A program made the translations under genes and the position numbers. This document shows positions 24,767-33,659 of a stretch of 64,000 bases of DNA, piece by piece. The stretch is from assembly GCF_001693735.1 (NCBI RefSeq), contig NZ_LWDV01000008.1, forward strand, positions 62,001-126,000, given 5' to 3'. The DNA is from Orenia metallireducens. Lineage in GTDB: Bacteria > Bacillota > Halanaerobiia > Halobacteroidales > Halobacteroidaceae. Within the stretch, counting starts at the first letter, position 1; each line of letters begins with the position of its first letter. Below the pieces are notes generated by a model. That model was given only the letters and a program-made list of their open reading frames with translations, ran no database searches and had not been told where the DNA came from.

Positions 24767-26059
24767 ATGTTAATTAGAATGTTAAAAAGCTCCTTTACTA
24801 GAGGGCTTAAATCTAAATTATTGGCTATTTTAGCCATAACCTTTGGAGCATCCTTGGCTACAGCAATGTTAAGTGTATCCTTAGATGTTGGGGATAAGAT
24901 GAATCAAGAGCTAAAATCCTATGGTTCCAATATAGTTGTAGTTCCAGAATCAGAGTCATTACCAGTAGAGATTGATGGTGTTGATTTCAATGCCCACGGG
25001 GCTGATAAGGATTACATATCAGAGGAGGATGTTGCGAGAATTAAGATAATCTTCTGGCGCCATAATATAGTCAACTTAGCCCCTTATTTAAAAGCTAGTG
25101 TAAAGGTTGATGGAGAAGAGATACCGATAATAGGCACTTGGTTTGATGATGAAATTAGAATTCCTACAGGGGAGAAGTTTAGATTTGGAGTCAAGGAGAT
25201 TAAATCTTGGTGGAAGATAGATGGAAGCTGGATTAGAGATGGTAGAGACAAGAATCAGGCAATGATTGGTGAGAAGCTGGCTAATAAGTTTAACTTAAAG
25301 GTAGGAGATACTATTAGCCTAGACTTTGGTCAAGGAGAAGATATAGTTAACAGAAAAATTCAAGTCATTGGAATCATCAATAGTGGTGATGAGGCAGAGA
25401 AGCAGATTTATCTACCATTAGATTTCCTACAAGAAGCAGTAGGTCTAGAGGATAAGGTAGATAAGATAGAGGTTAGTGCTTTGACTACACCAGTCAATGA
25501 CCTAGCAAGAAAGGCTCAAGCGGATCCTGAGGCATTGACTGCTGAAGAGTTTGAGACTTGGTACTGTACAGCTTATGTTAGTTCTATAACCTTCCAGATA
25601 GAAGAGGCAATTTCTGGTGTTGTAGCCAAACAGGTTCGCCAGATTTCAGAATCTGAAGGGAAGGTCTTAAATAAGATTCAATTATTAATGTTATTAGTGA
25701 CTATAGCTTCACTAATCAGTTCAGGACTAGGAATCTCAAGTATTATGACTACCAAGGTACTAGAACGGAAGAAGGAGATTGGACTATTGAAGGCGATTGG
25801 TGCTAGTGATTTTGCAGTGATAGCATTATTTGTGATTGAGATTGTAGTGGTTGGTATTATTGGTGGGGGATTAGGCTATCTGTTAGGTATAGGTTTTGCA
25901 GGGCTAATTGGTCAACAGGTATTCGGAATGGCTATTGCTGTTAAATTGATAGTAATGCCCTTTATCTTATTGTTGGCAGTTATAGTAGCTTTGTGTGGTA
26001 GTATTTCTCCATTGAGGATTGCACTAAAATTAGAACCAGCTGAAGTATTACACGGTTAA
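24767..26059 (+). CDS. FtsX/MacB-type ABC transporter permease (first)
   Basis: A 430-residue MacB-like permease. The N-terminal helix (AILAITFGASLATAML) is followed by a large extracytoplasmic domain of about 240 residues. Three C-terminal helices and the FtsX signature follow, with ERKKEIGLLKAIGASDFAV. The next gene is a paralogue, and the ATPase follows at 27538. In FTR1-P19 loci these genes form an accessory ABC unit thought to support iron uptake; the exact cargo is not known. It starts 11 bases after the DUF2318 stop. Confidence 0.88.
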   Translation: MLIRMLKSSFTRGLKSKLLAILAITFGASLATAMLSVSLDVGDKMNQELKSYGSNIVVVPESESLPVEIDGVDFNAHGADKDYISEEDVARIKIIFWRHNIVNLAPYLKASVKVDGEEIPIIGTWFDDEIRIPTGEKFRFGVKEIKSWWKIDGSWIRDGRDKNQAMIGEKLANKFNLKVGDTISLDFGQGEDIVNRKIQVIGIINSGDEAEKQIYLPLDFLQEAVGLEDKVDKIEVSALTTPVNDLARKAQADPEALTAEEFETWYCTAYVSSITFQIEEAISGVVAKQVRQISESEGKVLNKIQLLMLLVTIASLISSGLGISSIMTTKVLERKKEIGLLKAIGASDFAVIALFVIEIVVVGIIGGGLGYLLGIGFAGLIGQQVFGMAIAVKLIVMPFILLLAVIVALCGSISPLRIALKLEPAEVLHG

Positions 26060-26071
26060 GGAAGTGATCTT

Positions 26072-27235
26072 ATGAAAAAATGGAAGATGTTTTTGAGAAT
26101 GATATCTCAAGCACTAAAGGAGAGAAAATCAAGGGTTGCCATCGTATTCTTTGCTATAGTTGTAGGAATTGGAGTAATCTCAGCTCTATTTAGTGTTTAT
26201 TATGATATCAATATCAAGATGAGTAAGGAGTTAAGAACCTATGGAGCAAATTTGGCTTTAAAGCCTAATTCAGATAAATCTGAAAATCTTTCTCTAAAGG
26301 AGCTAGAGGAGGTTATTGAAGAGTTTGGTCAGGAGGAGTTGGTTGGTTATCGACCTAATCTTTACGGGATAGCTGAGGTAGAATCACAGACTTCTGTTTT
26401 TAAAAGTAATAAGCCTGTTGTATTGGTAGGAACATGGTTTGACCAGATTGATAAGATCAATCCTTATTGGCAGGTTGAAGGTGAATTGCCTGTAAGTCAT
26501 GGGATTAGTGATGAAGTGGTAATTGGTCGTGATGTAGCTGAGAAGTTGGGCTATGATATCGGTGATAAATTGAAGTTAGCTACAGAGAATACTTGGGGCA
26601 GTGAAGATTTTCTAGTGACTGCTATAGTAGAGACTGGTGATGATGCAGATAATCGTATCTTCTTAAATCTAGGGGTAGCTCAAAGGCTATTGGCTAAAGA
26701 AGATCAGCTTAATACAGCTTATCTTAGTGTAATAACTAAAGGAGAAGATTTAAAGACTAAGGTAGCTGAGATAAATCAGAAGCTATCAGGGGTAGAGTTA
26801 GAGACTATTCAAAAGATTGCTAGCTCTGAAGGGAAGGTTTTGGATAAGATTAAATCATTAATGTACTTAGTAGTAATGGTAATCTTATTATCTACTTTAC
26901 TTTGTGTATCGACAACGATGATGACAATAGTAGCAGAACGTAAAGAGGAAATTGCTTTAAAGAAGGCACTAGGTGCTGAGAATAAGGATGTAATCACCGA
27001 ATTTTTGACAGAAGCAATTATCTTAGGTGGAATCGGTGGTTTAGTTGGATATGGCCTAGGGTTTTTAGGGGCACAGTTGATTGGAAGGAGTGTCTTTGCT
27101 TCAGCTATCTCCTTTAGAAGGATGGTGATGGTCTCTTCCTTTATCTTATCAATTGTAGTCTCCTGTATAGCATCGACTTTACCAGTAAGTAGAGTAGTTG
27201 ATATTGATCCAGCAGTTACGCTCAAGGGTGAATAA
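26072..27235 (+). CDS. FtsX/MacB-type ABC transporter permease (second)
   Basis: A 387-residue paralogue of the preceding permease with the same plan: N-terminal helix, large outer domain, and three C-terminal helices with ERKEEIALKKALGAENKDV. It lies 12 bases downstream, so a heterodimeric permease is likely. A 302-base gap holding a repeat separates it from the ATPase gene. Confidence 0.88.
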   Translation: MKKWKMFLRMISQALKERKSRVAIVFFAIVVGIGVISALFSVYYDINIKMSKELRTYGANLALKPNSDKSENLSLKELEEVIEEFGQEELVGYRPNLYGIAEVESQTSVFKSNKPVVLVGTWFDQIDKINPYWQVEGELPVSHGISDEVVIGRDVAEKLGYDIGDKLKLATENTWGSEDFLVTAIVETGDDADNRIFLNLGVAQRLLAKEDQLNTAYLSVITKGEDLKTKVAEINQKLSGVELETIQKIASSEGKVLDKIKSLMYLVVMVILLSTLLCVSTTMMTIVAERKEEIALKKALGAENKDVITEFLTEAIILGGIGGLVGYGLGFLGAQLIGRSVFASAISFRRMVMVSSFILSIVVSCIASTLPVSRVVDIDPAVTLKGE

Positions 27236-27310
27236 GGATTAAAAGAGATAATAAATGTACAATTAACAACTAAAATTTAAAGTATATAAAAGGCGAAAAA
27301 GAATGATTTA

Positions 27311-27475
27311 GCCACGGATTAACACAGATAAAACGTAGATAAAGGTCAAAAAATAATTATTCTTATCACGAATAAAGCACTAATTAATACAAACTAAGAG
27401 CAAAAGGCTTAATTAGAAATTTAGTTTTTAAAATGGTTTTGAATTAATTGGTGAAGGTCTGTGTGTATCCGTGGC
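27311..27475. repeat. Inverted-repeat element with GCCACGGAT ends
   Basis: GCCACGGATTAACACAGA at the left pairs with TCTGTGTGTATCCGTGGC at the right (16 of 18 positions), enclosing about 130 A/T-rich bases without a gene. It sits inside the iron operon between the permease and the ATPase. Confidence 0.7.
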
Positions 27476-27537
27476 AAAAAAAGATTTTGATTTATACTAG
27501 GTAGTCGCATATTTTTATAAATAGTGAGGTGTTAAAG

Positions 27538-28197
27538 ATGGGTTTAATTACATTAGAGAATGTATCAAAGATTTATGATGGTGATGTACGAGCATTAGAC
27601 GATGTGAGTTTAGAGATAAAACATGGGGAATGGGTCTCTATTATGGGGCCTTCTGGTTCTGGAAAGAGTACTATGTTAAATCTAATTGGCTGTATGGATA
27701 CTCCCAGTAAAGGGGTAGTAAAGATAGATGGAATTGATATTTCTAAGTTGAATAAGAAAGAACTTACAAAAGTAAGAAGAGAGAAGATTGGATTGGTCTT
27801 CCAACAGTTTCATTTAGTGCCATATCTAACTGCTGTAGAGAATGTAATGGTAGCTCAATACTATCATAGTATGGCTGATGAAGATGAGGCATTAAAGGCT
27901 TTAGAGCGAGTAGGTTTAGGTCATCGCGCCAATCATCTTCCTAAAGAACTATCTGGAGGGGAGCAGCAGAGGGTCTGTATTGCTAGAGCATTGATTAATT
28001 ATCCTAAGCTAATCTTAGCCGATGAACCTACAGGTAATTTGGATAAAGAGAATGAACAGATAGTAGTAAATTTATTTGAAGAGCTACATAAGCAAGGTCA
28101 TAGTATTTTGATGGTAACCCATGACCCTAAAGTTGGTCAGTTAGCTGAAAGACAGATTATTTTAGAGCATGGTAAGAAGTTGAAGAGTGATAAGTGA
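27538..28197 (+). CDS. MacB/LolD-type ABC transporter ATPase
   Basis: A 219-residue ABC ATPase. Walker A is GPSGSGKST (residues 37-45), the Q-loop is VFQQFHLVPYLTA, the signature is LSGGEQQR, Walker B is LILADEPTGNLD and the switch is VTHDP. It partners with the two FtsX-type permeases upstream. The ATG at 27538 follows GAGGTG by six bases; GTG 27529 overlaps that site. A MITE-like repeat begins at its stop codon. Confidence 0.9.
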   Translation: MGLITLENVSKIYDGDVRALDDVSLEIKHGEWVSIMGPSGSGKSTMLNLIGCMDTPSKGVVKIDGIDISKLNKKELTKVRREKIGLVFQQFHLVPYLTAVENVMVAQYYHSMADEDEALKALERVGLGHRANHLPKELSGGEQQRVCIARALINYPKLILADEPTGNLDKENEQIVVNLFEELHKQGHSILMVTHDPKVGQLAERQIILEHGKKLKSDK

Positions 28198-28276
28198 TGA
28201 GTAAGGAGTAACCAGTAATCAGTAAAGAACTTAACTTGTCACCTATTACCCTTTACTAGTTACTGTTGCAATACCC
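28198..28276. repeat. MITE-like element fused to the end of the ATPase gene
   Basis: AAGTGATGAGTAAGGAGTAACCAG on the left and ACTAGTTACTGTTGCAATAC on the right match the family seen at 15804. Its left arm overlaps the last codons and stop of the ATPase gene. Confidence 0.7.
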
Positions 28277-28401
28277 TTATAAAATCAAACTTTAAACTCA
28301 CACGTCTAAATATAAAGTACTCTATATAGTAAACTTTATAACGAAGAATATAGATTTACTTTAAGTTTAACGTATAATTATCTATAAAGGAGGTTATTAA
28401 G

Positions 28402-29082
28402 ATGAAGAGGTTAGCTAATATATTTTTGATTTTGATTTTATTACTAGAAATAATAAGTCCAGTAATATCTGCTGAGAACAAGTATCATGATGGTAGCTAT
28501 ATTGGCTATGTACCTGATAAACATGGAGATGTAGTTATCCAAGTAACAATAGATCAAGGTAAAATTGATAAGGTTGAGATTATCAATCCTGTAAAAGGGG
28601 AGAATTATCCTAGTAAAGAGGCGATAGAAGCCTTTAATAAGTTCCCCCAAGAGGTGGTTAATAAACAATCTACAGAGGTTGATTTAATCGCAGGAGCAAC
28701 AAAAAGCTATAATCAGTATAGAGAAGCTACTAATATGGCTTTGGCTATATCCTCTGGAGAGTATGATAGGAATTTGTATTATGGAATTGCTAAAGATTAT
28801 GAAGATCATGGCTATGTCTTATTAAAGGTAACAATTGAGAAAGAGATGATTAAAAAGATAGAGATTATCCCAGCTCATGATGAGAAGAGAGAAGAATTAG
28901 CAGGGAATAAAGGTTTTAGATATCCATACTATCCAGCTAAGAAGTTATATAATGAATTTCCTAAGGTGGCAGTTCAAGAACAATCAACAGATATAGATAT
29001 AGTCTCTGGTGCTACTGTTAGTACTGATGCTTATAATCATGCTTTAAAGCAAGCATTAAAGCAGGCTGGCTTAAGTTTATAG
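28402..29082 (+). CDS. Secreted protein with two FMN-binding domains
   Basis: A 226-residue protein with an N-terminal signal segment (ILILLLEIISPVISA) and two tandem FMN-binding domains. Each ends with the flavinylation-type motif: SGATKSYN and SGATVSTDA, where the Thr can carry covalent FMN. It begins each domain with a YIGYVP-like strand. Located at the end of the iron operon, it could pass electrons outside the inner membrane for iron reduction, along with the DUF2318 protein. AAAGGAGGTTATTAAG precedes the ATG. Confidence 0.87.
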   Translation: MKRLANIFLILILLLEIISPVISAENKYHDGSYIGYVPDKHGDVVIQVTIDQGKIDKVEIINPVKGENYPSKEAIEAFNKFPQEVVNKQSTEVDLIAGATKSYNQYREATNMALAISSGEYDRNLYYGIAKDYEDHGYVLLKVTIEKEMIKKIEIIPAHDEKREELAGNKGFRYPYYPAKKLYNEFPKVAVQEQSTDIDIVSGATVSTDAYNHALKQALKQAGLSL

Positions 29083-29088
29083 AATTTT

Positions 29089-30706
29089 GAAGTAACCCAA
29101 TTTATTGGGTTACTTCAGGTTGTTGACAAAGTTATTGTCAACAGCCTTTTCTATTTATGGTATAATATAATTGACAATATATCTAAAAGGAGAAATAGAA
29201 TTATGTTTGTATCTCAAGAGAAAAAACAACAACAATATGAATTTGTAACAATAGAACAGTTAGTTCCAGAAGATCATCTTCTAAGACAAATAGATAGATA
29301 TATAGATTTTACTTTTATTACTGATATAACTAAAGACCTATACTGTCATGATAATGGAAGACCATGTATTGACCCTATTATTTTATTTAAAATGCTTTTT
29401 ATAGGTTATTTATATGGGATTCGTTCTGAAAGACAACTAGTAAAAGATATAAAAGTAAATATGGCTTATCGCTGGTTTTTAGGATATTCATTAACAGATG
29501 AAATACCACATCATTCTACTATAAGCCAAAATCGTATAAGAAAATATAGGGAAGCTAATATAGCAGAACAGATTTTTGATGAAATTGTTAGACAAGCTAT
29601 ATCCTATGGATTAGTTAGTGGAAAAGTGCTATATACAGATTCAACTCACATAAAAGCAAATGCTAATAAACAAAAATTAGAAGTACAAACATATTTAAAA
29701 GAACCTAAAGCTTATCTTGAAGAATTAGACGAAGCAGTTACTATAGAAAGAGAGAAACACAATAAGAAACCTTTAAAAAAAAAGAAGCATAAAGCTGAAC
29801 TTAAAGAAAGAAAAGTTAGTACAACTGATCCTGATAGTGGATACATGTTTCGAGATAGAAAACCCAAAGGTTTTTTCTATCTCGACCATAGGACTGTAGA
29901 CATAAAATATAATATTATAACAGATGTAACTGTAACTGCTGGCAATGTAAATGACGTTGACCCTTACTTAGATATATTAGATAAACAGATAGAAAAATTC
30001 AATTTTGATACTAAATATGTAGGGTTAGATGCTGGTTATTATACAAATTATATATGTAAAGAATTAGATGAAAGAAATATTCAGGGAGCAATCGCTTATA
30101 GACTAGGTCCACATGTAAAATATAAATATACTAAAAATAAATTTAATTATATTGCTGAAAAAGATATTTATACATGTCCCGCAGGACATGATTTAAACTA
30201 TAGAACTACAACTAGAGATGGCTATAATGAATATGTATGCTCTAAAGAAATCTGCCAAAATTGTTCTCATAAAGATAAGTGTTTATCAGAAAAAGTTACT
30301 TTCCGTACTATAAGGAGGCATGTTTGGGAACATTATAAAGAAGATGTTAAAGAATTCATGAGAACAGATAAAGGAAAAAGTATCTATAAAAAAAGAAAAG
30401 AAACTGTTGAGCGAAGTTTTGCAGATGGAAAAAATCTGCATGGACTTCGCTATTGTCGTATGCGTGGAAAGAAAAATGTTGAAGAACAATGTTTGTTAAC
30501 AGCATCAGTTCAAAACATGAAAAAGATCGCAAGCGTTCTTAAGCATAGAGAAAAGAACTCTATTCTTCTAAAATCAGATAATAATATTAAATTTTTATTA
30601 CTTTCTAAATCAATTTTAACTAAATTCAGCTATAGAAAAACCCCCACTAAAAAATTAGTGGGGGTTTTTCATCAATCTCAAGTAACCCAATTTATTGGGT
30701 TACTTT
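29089..30706 (+). mobile_element. IS1182-type insertion sequence
   Basis: The element is about 1.6 kb. The same 26-bp palindrome, with arms AAGTAACCCAA and TTGGGTTACTT around TTTA, occurs at 29090-29115 and 30680-30705 and bounds a transposase gene. A GTTGACAA/TTGTCAAC hairpin lies just inside the left end. Target duplication was not established. Confidence 0.8.
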
Positions 30707-30735
30707 TTTATAATCAAAAATTTTGTGTCTATTAA
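29203..30735 (+). CDS. IS1182-family transposase
   Basis: A 510-codon frame encoding a DDE transposase. The N-terminal domain (QLVPEDHLLRQIDRYIDF) is followed by YTDSTHIKAN (first Asp), GLDAGYYTNY (second Asp), a CPAGHDL zinc-binding segment with CSKEICQNCSHKDKC, and ETVERSFADGKNLHGLRYCRMRG (Glu). The frame has no stop inside the element. It reads through the internal terminator and the right-end palindrome into flanking DNA before stopping at 30735. The last 30 or so residues are therefore probably not native. Confidence 0.9.
   Translation: MFVSQEKKQQQYEFVTIEQLVPEDHLLRQIDRYIDFTFITDITKDLYCHDNGRPCIDPIILFKMLFIGYLYGIRSERQLVKDIKVNMAYRWFLGYSLTDEIPHHSTISQNRIRKYREANIAEQIFDEIVRQAISYGLVSGKVLYTDSTHIKANANKQKLEVQTYLKEPKAYLEELDEAVTIEREKHNKKPLKKKKHKAELKERKVSTTDPDSGYMFRDRKPKGFFYLDHRTVDIKYNIITDVTVTAGNVNDVDPYLDILDKQIEKFNFDTKYVGLDAGYYTNYICKELDERNIQGAIAYRLGPHVKYKYTKNKFNYIAEKDIYTCPAGHDLNYRTTTRDGYNEYVCSKEICQNCSHKDKCLSEKVTFRTIRRHVWEHYKEDVKEFMRTDKGKSIYKKRKETVERSFADGKNLHGLRYCRMRGKKNVEEQCLLTASVQNMKKIASVLKHREKNSILLKSDNNIKFLLLSKSILTKFSYRKTPTKKLVGVFHQSQVTQFIGLLFYNQKFCVY
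30636..30669 (+). terminator. Terminator near the right end of the insertion sequence
   Basis: AAAAACCCCCACTAA and TTAGTGGGGGTTTTT form a perfect 15-bp stem with an AAAA loop, lying inside the open transposase frame. Confidence 0.9.
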
Positions 30736-30891
30736 AGATAGACTAAGGTGTAGTAAGATTTTTATCATAAAAGTGTTAAATTTAAGTTAATCTTACCACA
30801 TTATAGAGGAAATTATTGCTTGATGTGTAATTAGTAATAGTATCTAATATAAATGAATTGAATTAAAGTTTGAGTAAAAGGAGTGATATTA

Positions 30892-32481
30892 ATGAAACTA
30901 AGGATTAGAAATAAATTATTAATCAGTTTTGGGATAGTAATAGCTCTAATGGTTATAATGGGTTCTATTTATTTTTATTTATCTCAGGAAATAAGGGAGA
31001 TTACTAGTGAAAATGATAAATTAGCAGAAGGGCTTATATTTATTAAAGAGAAAGAAATTGATCATCTAGAATGGGTTGCTGATTTAAAGGATGTCTTTAT
31101 TTTTGGAAAGGAGTTTGAAGGTGAGTTAGATCATACTGAGTGTAGCTTTGGAAAATGGTATTATAGTCTTATTGAATCTGATGATTATCAAAAGCTTCCT
31201 CAAGAAATTAAAGAGGTATTAGCAAAGATAGAAGAGGATCATAGCAATCTACATCACTCAGCTTCAAAAATAAAAAATCAATATGATACCCTCTCTACTG
31301 TCACCTCTGATGTTAATAAAGTTGCAATAGATATTTATAAGAATGAGACTAGTAAATATCTAACTCAATTACAGGATTTGTTTAAAGAATATCAAGATTT
31401 CTTACATAAAGAAACCACTAAAAATATGATCTTAGTCCAACAGAAGAAGAAATCTATTGACCTAACAATAATGATTTTAATTATTTCAGCAATAGTTATT
31501 GCTACAGTTCTTGCCTTATTCACTAGTAAAAATATTACTGCTCCTTTGGCAAAGGCGGTAGAATTTGCAGATAAGATTGCCCATAATAATTTAAATCTAG
31601 AAGAGCTAGACATTGAATCTAAGGATGAATTGGGAGAATTGGCTAATTCTCTTAATAATATGTATAATAATTTAAAAGATATGATAAAAGAATTACTAGA
31701 GATAGTTAGTAGTCTATCATCTTATAGTGAGGAGTTACATGCTTTAGCAGAAGAAAGTGATGCTACTATAGAGTCTAATAATCAATTAATTGAAAGGATG
31801 TCGGCTAGTATTCAAGAGATAGCTGCTAACACTCAAGAGGTTACCAGCTTTGCAGAAAATTCTAGTATTAAAACTGAGCTTGGTAGCAAAGATATTGAAG
31901 AGACGATAAGTAGCTTACAGGAGATCAACCAAGAGGTCGAAGGGACTGTTAAGACAATTAGTGAATTAGATAATAATTCTAAAGAGATTGAACAAATAGT
32001 TGAATTGATTACTAATATAGCTAAACAGACCAATTTATTAGCTTTAAATGCTGCAATTGAAGCAGCCAGAGCAGGGGAAAATGGGCAGGGCTTTGCAGTG
32101 GTGGCAGATGAAATTAGAGAGTTAGCAGAAGAGACCTCACAGGCTACAGAGAACATAGCTGAATTGGTTAAGGAGACTCAGACTAAATCGACTGTTGGTT
32201 TAGAAGCTATTAAAAGGGTAGAGAGTAAGGTGGAAAAAGGAGAAGCTGTTGCTAAAAAAGCAGGAAAGGTATTTAAAGAGCTTCAAGAATCTAGTGAAGA
32301 GACTGTTGTTCATTTAGAACAGACAGCAGCATCTACACAAAGTTTGGCTGAAAACAGTGATGATATAATGAACGTTTCCCAAGAGATTAGAAATATGTCA
32401 GAAGAGGTTACAACATCATCACAAGATTTAGCACTTATGGCTCAAAAATTACAAAATTTAACAGAAAAATTTAGAGTATAA
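30892..32481 (+). CDS. Methyl-accepting chemotaxis protein with CZB-like sensor
   Basis: A 529-residue chemoreceptor. One helix near residues 9-30 and another near 188-210 bound an outer sensor domain. That domain carries a chemoreceptor zinc-binding (CZB) pattern: His58-x-x-Trp61, Cys84 in [12 protein letters not shown], and His117 with His121/122 in [13 protein letters not shown] segment follows, then the signalling hairpin [20 protein letters not shown]. It lies between two iron loci, so metal or redox sensing is plausible. ATG 30892 follows AAGGAG by eight bases. Confidence 0.9.
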   Translation: MKLRIRNKLLISFGIVIALMVIMGSIYFYLSQEIREITSENDKLAEGLIFIKEKEIDHLEWVADLKDVFIFGKEFEGELDHTECSFGKWYYSLIESDDYQKLPQEIKEVLAKIEEDHSNLHHSASKIKNQYDTLSTVTSDVNKVAIDIYKNETSKYLTQLQDLFKEYQDFLHKETTKNMILVQQKKKSIDLTIMILIISAIVIATVLALFTSKNITAPLAKAVEFADKIAHNNLNLEELDIESKDELGELANSLNNMYNNLKDMIKELLEIVSSLSSYSEELHALAEESDATIESNNQLIERMSASIQEIAANTQEVTSFAENSSIKTELGSKDIEETISSLQEINQEVEGTVKTISELDNNSKEIEQIVELITNIAKQTNLLALNAAIEAARAGENGQGFAVVADEIRELAEETSQATENIAELVKETQTKSTVGLEAIKRVESKVEKGEAVAKKAGKVFKELQESSEETVVHLEQTAASTQSLAENSDDIMNVSQEIRNMSEEVTTSSQDLALMAQKLQNLTEKFRV

Positions 32482-32502
32482 ATTATTATCTTAAATTAGA
32501 GA

Positions 32503-32569
32503 ATATATCAATTCGTGATTGGCAAATAAATATCTAATATCCATAATATTGGAATTGATATATTTTTTT
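32503..32569 (+). terminator. Terminator after the chemoreceptor
   Basis: ATATATCAATTC pairs with GAATTGATATAT across a 37-base loop, followed by TTTTTTTA. Confidence 0.6.
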
Positions 32570-32577
32570 AATTTTAT

Positions 32578-32982
32578 TGATAATGATTTTTGATTTCAAC
32601 ACAAAATGTTATTAATGATAATTATTGACTTCTAGAATAGTATTTATTATAATATTATTAGTACAAATGAGAATGATTTTTATTCTGTTTTGTAATTGTA
32701 ATCATATAAATTCTTCTATAGCAAGAATATAATATAGTTAGTGAACTATAAGAGTCAAATTTTAATTAGAGTGAAGTTGAATAATAGTGGATAGGAAAAA
32801 TTGGTTTGGGTGTTTTTCCATCACGAAGAATTCAAAGAACTCGTAGGAAGAGTAATGAGTGATGAGTAACAAGTTAAAATCAAAAACATAAAAATACTAT
32901 AGATTTCACTTTAGCGTTGGATATCTATATAATTTAGATAGTGTTTTAGAAGTATTGTAATCTCACATGATAATGATTTTTA
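32578..32982 (+). promoter_or_regulatory. feo promoter region with four Fur-like boxes
   Basis: TTGACT (32625) and TATAAT (32648) are 17 bases apart. Fur-like sites TGATAATGATTTTTG (32578), TGATAATTATTGACT (32615, over the -35), TGAGAATGATTTTTA (32668) and TGATAATGATTTTTA (32968) match the 7-1-7 consensus with few differences. A decayed repeat fragment lies at 32820-32880. No gene is seen in the 551-base spacer. Confidence 0.8.
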
Positions 32983-33032
32983 TTTTAGTTATCAATATAA
33001 AAAAGTATTTAATTAAAAGGGGGATATAGAAA

Positions 33033-33245
33033 ATGACTTTAGCTGATGTTAAGCGTGGAGATAAGTTCCAAATTGATTTGATTCCTGATGAGATGATTAG
33101 AGCTCAAGCAATGAGGTTTGGAATTTCTGAAGGGTCTAATGTAATTTGTGCAGAGAAGATACCAGGAGGACCAGTAATCTTAAAGAGAAATTTACAAGAG
33201 ATTGCAATTGGAAGAAGGTTGGCACAAAAGATTAGAGTAAAGTAG
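33033..33245 (+). CDS. feoA: FeoA ferrous iron transport protein
   Basis: A 70-residue SH3-like FeoA: LADVKRGDKFQI, then RAQAMRFGISEGSNVIC and PGGPVILKRNLQEIAIGRRLA. It is a small cytoplasmic partner of FeoB. AAAAGGGGGATATAGAAA lies before the ATG. Its stop codon is the first part of the first unit of a tandem repeat that separates it from feoB. Confidence 0.93.
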   Translation: MTLADVKRGDKFQIDLIPDEMIRAQAMRFGISEGSNVICAEKIPGGPVILKRNLQEIAIGRRLAQKIRVK

Positions 33246-33643
33246 TAGGGAATAAAAATGACATTTATTTTGGTCATTTTTAGACCACGTAGGGTTCAAA
33301 GAACCCGAAGGGAATGTTTTAATTAAAGTTAAGCAATAATCATAAAAACAAACGAAAAGTAATAGAAGGAAGAGATATAATAGATTATTGTAGGGAATAA
33401 AAATGACATTTATTTTGGTCATTTTTAGACCACGTAGGGTTCAAAGAACCCGAAGGGAATCTTTTAATTAAAAGTTAAGCAATAATCATAAAAATAAACG
33501 AAAAGTAATAGAAGGAAGAGATATAATAGATTATTGTAAGGAATAAAAATGACATTTACTTTGGTCATTTTTGGACCACGGAAGGTTCGAAGAACCCGAA
33601 GGGAATCTTTTAATTAAAAGTTAAGCAATAATCACAAAAATAA
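33245..33643. repeat. Triplicated ~146-bp repeat between feoA and feoB
   Basis: Units begin at 33245, 33390 and 33536; the third is incomplete. Each has an AAAATGAC/GTCATTTT hairpin ending in TTTTT, a GGGTTC-AAA-GAACCC hairpin in the first two units (imperfect in the third), and a shared tail GTTAAGCAATAATCA. The first two also carry GAAGGAAGAGATATAATAGATTATTGTA, which resembles the feoB ribosome site and start. Units are nearly identical apart from a few substitutions. Confidence 0.92.
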
Positions 33644-33659
33644 CGGGAGGAAATTAATA

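Noticed and set aside
33192-33422. Minus-strand reading frame across the feoA-feoB repeat
   Set aside because: It arises from the duplicated non-coding unit, has no convincing ribosome site and covers the end of feoA.
33245-33643. CRISPR array
   Set aside because: Units are ~146 bp and nearly identical throughout, with no unique spacers between short repeats. It is a tandem duplication.
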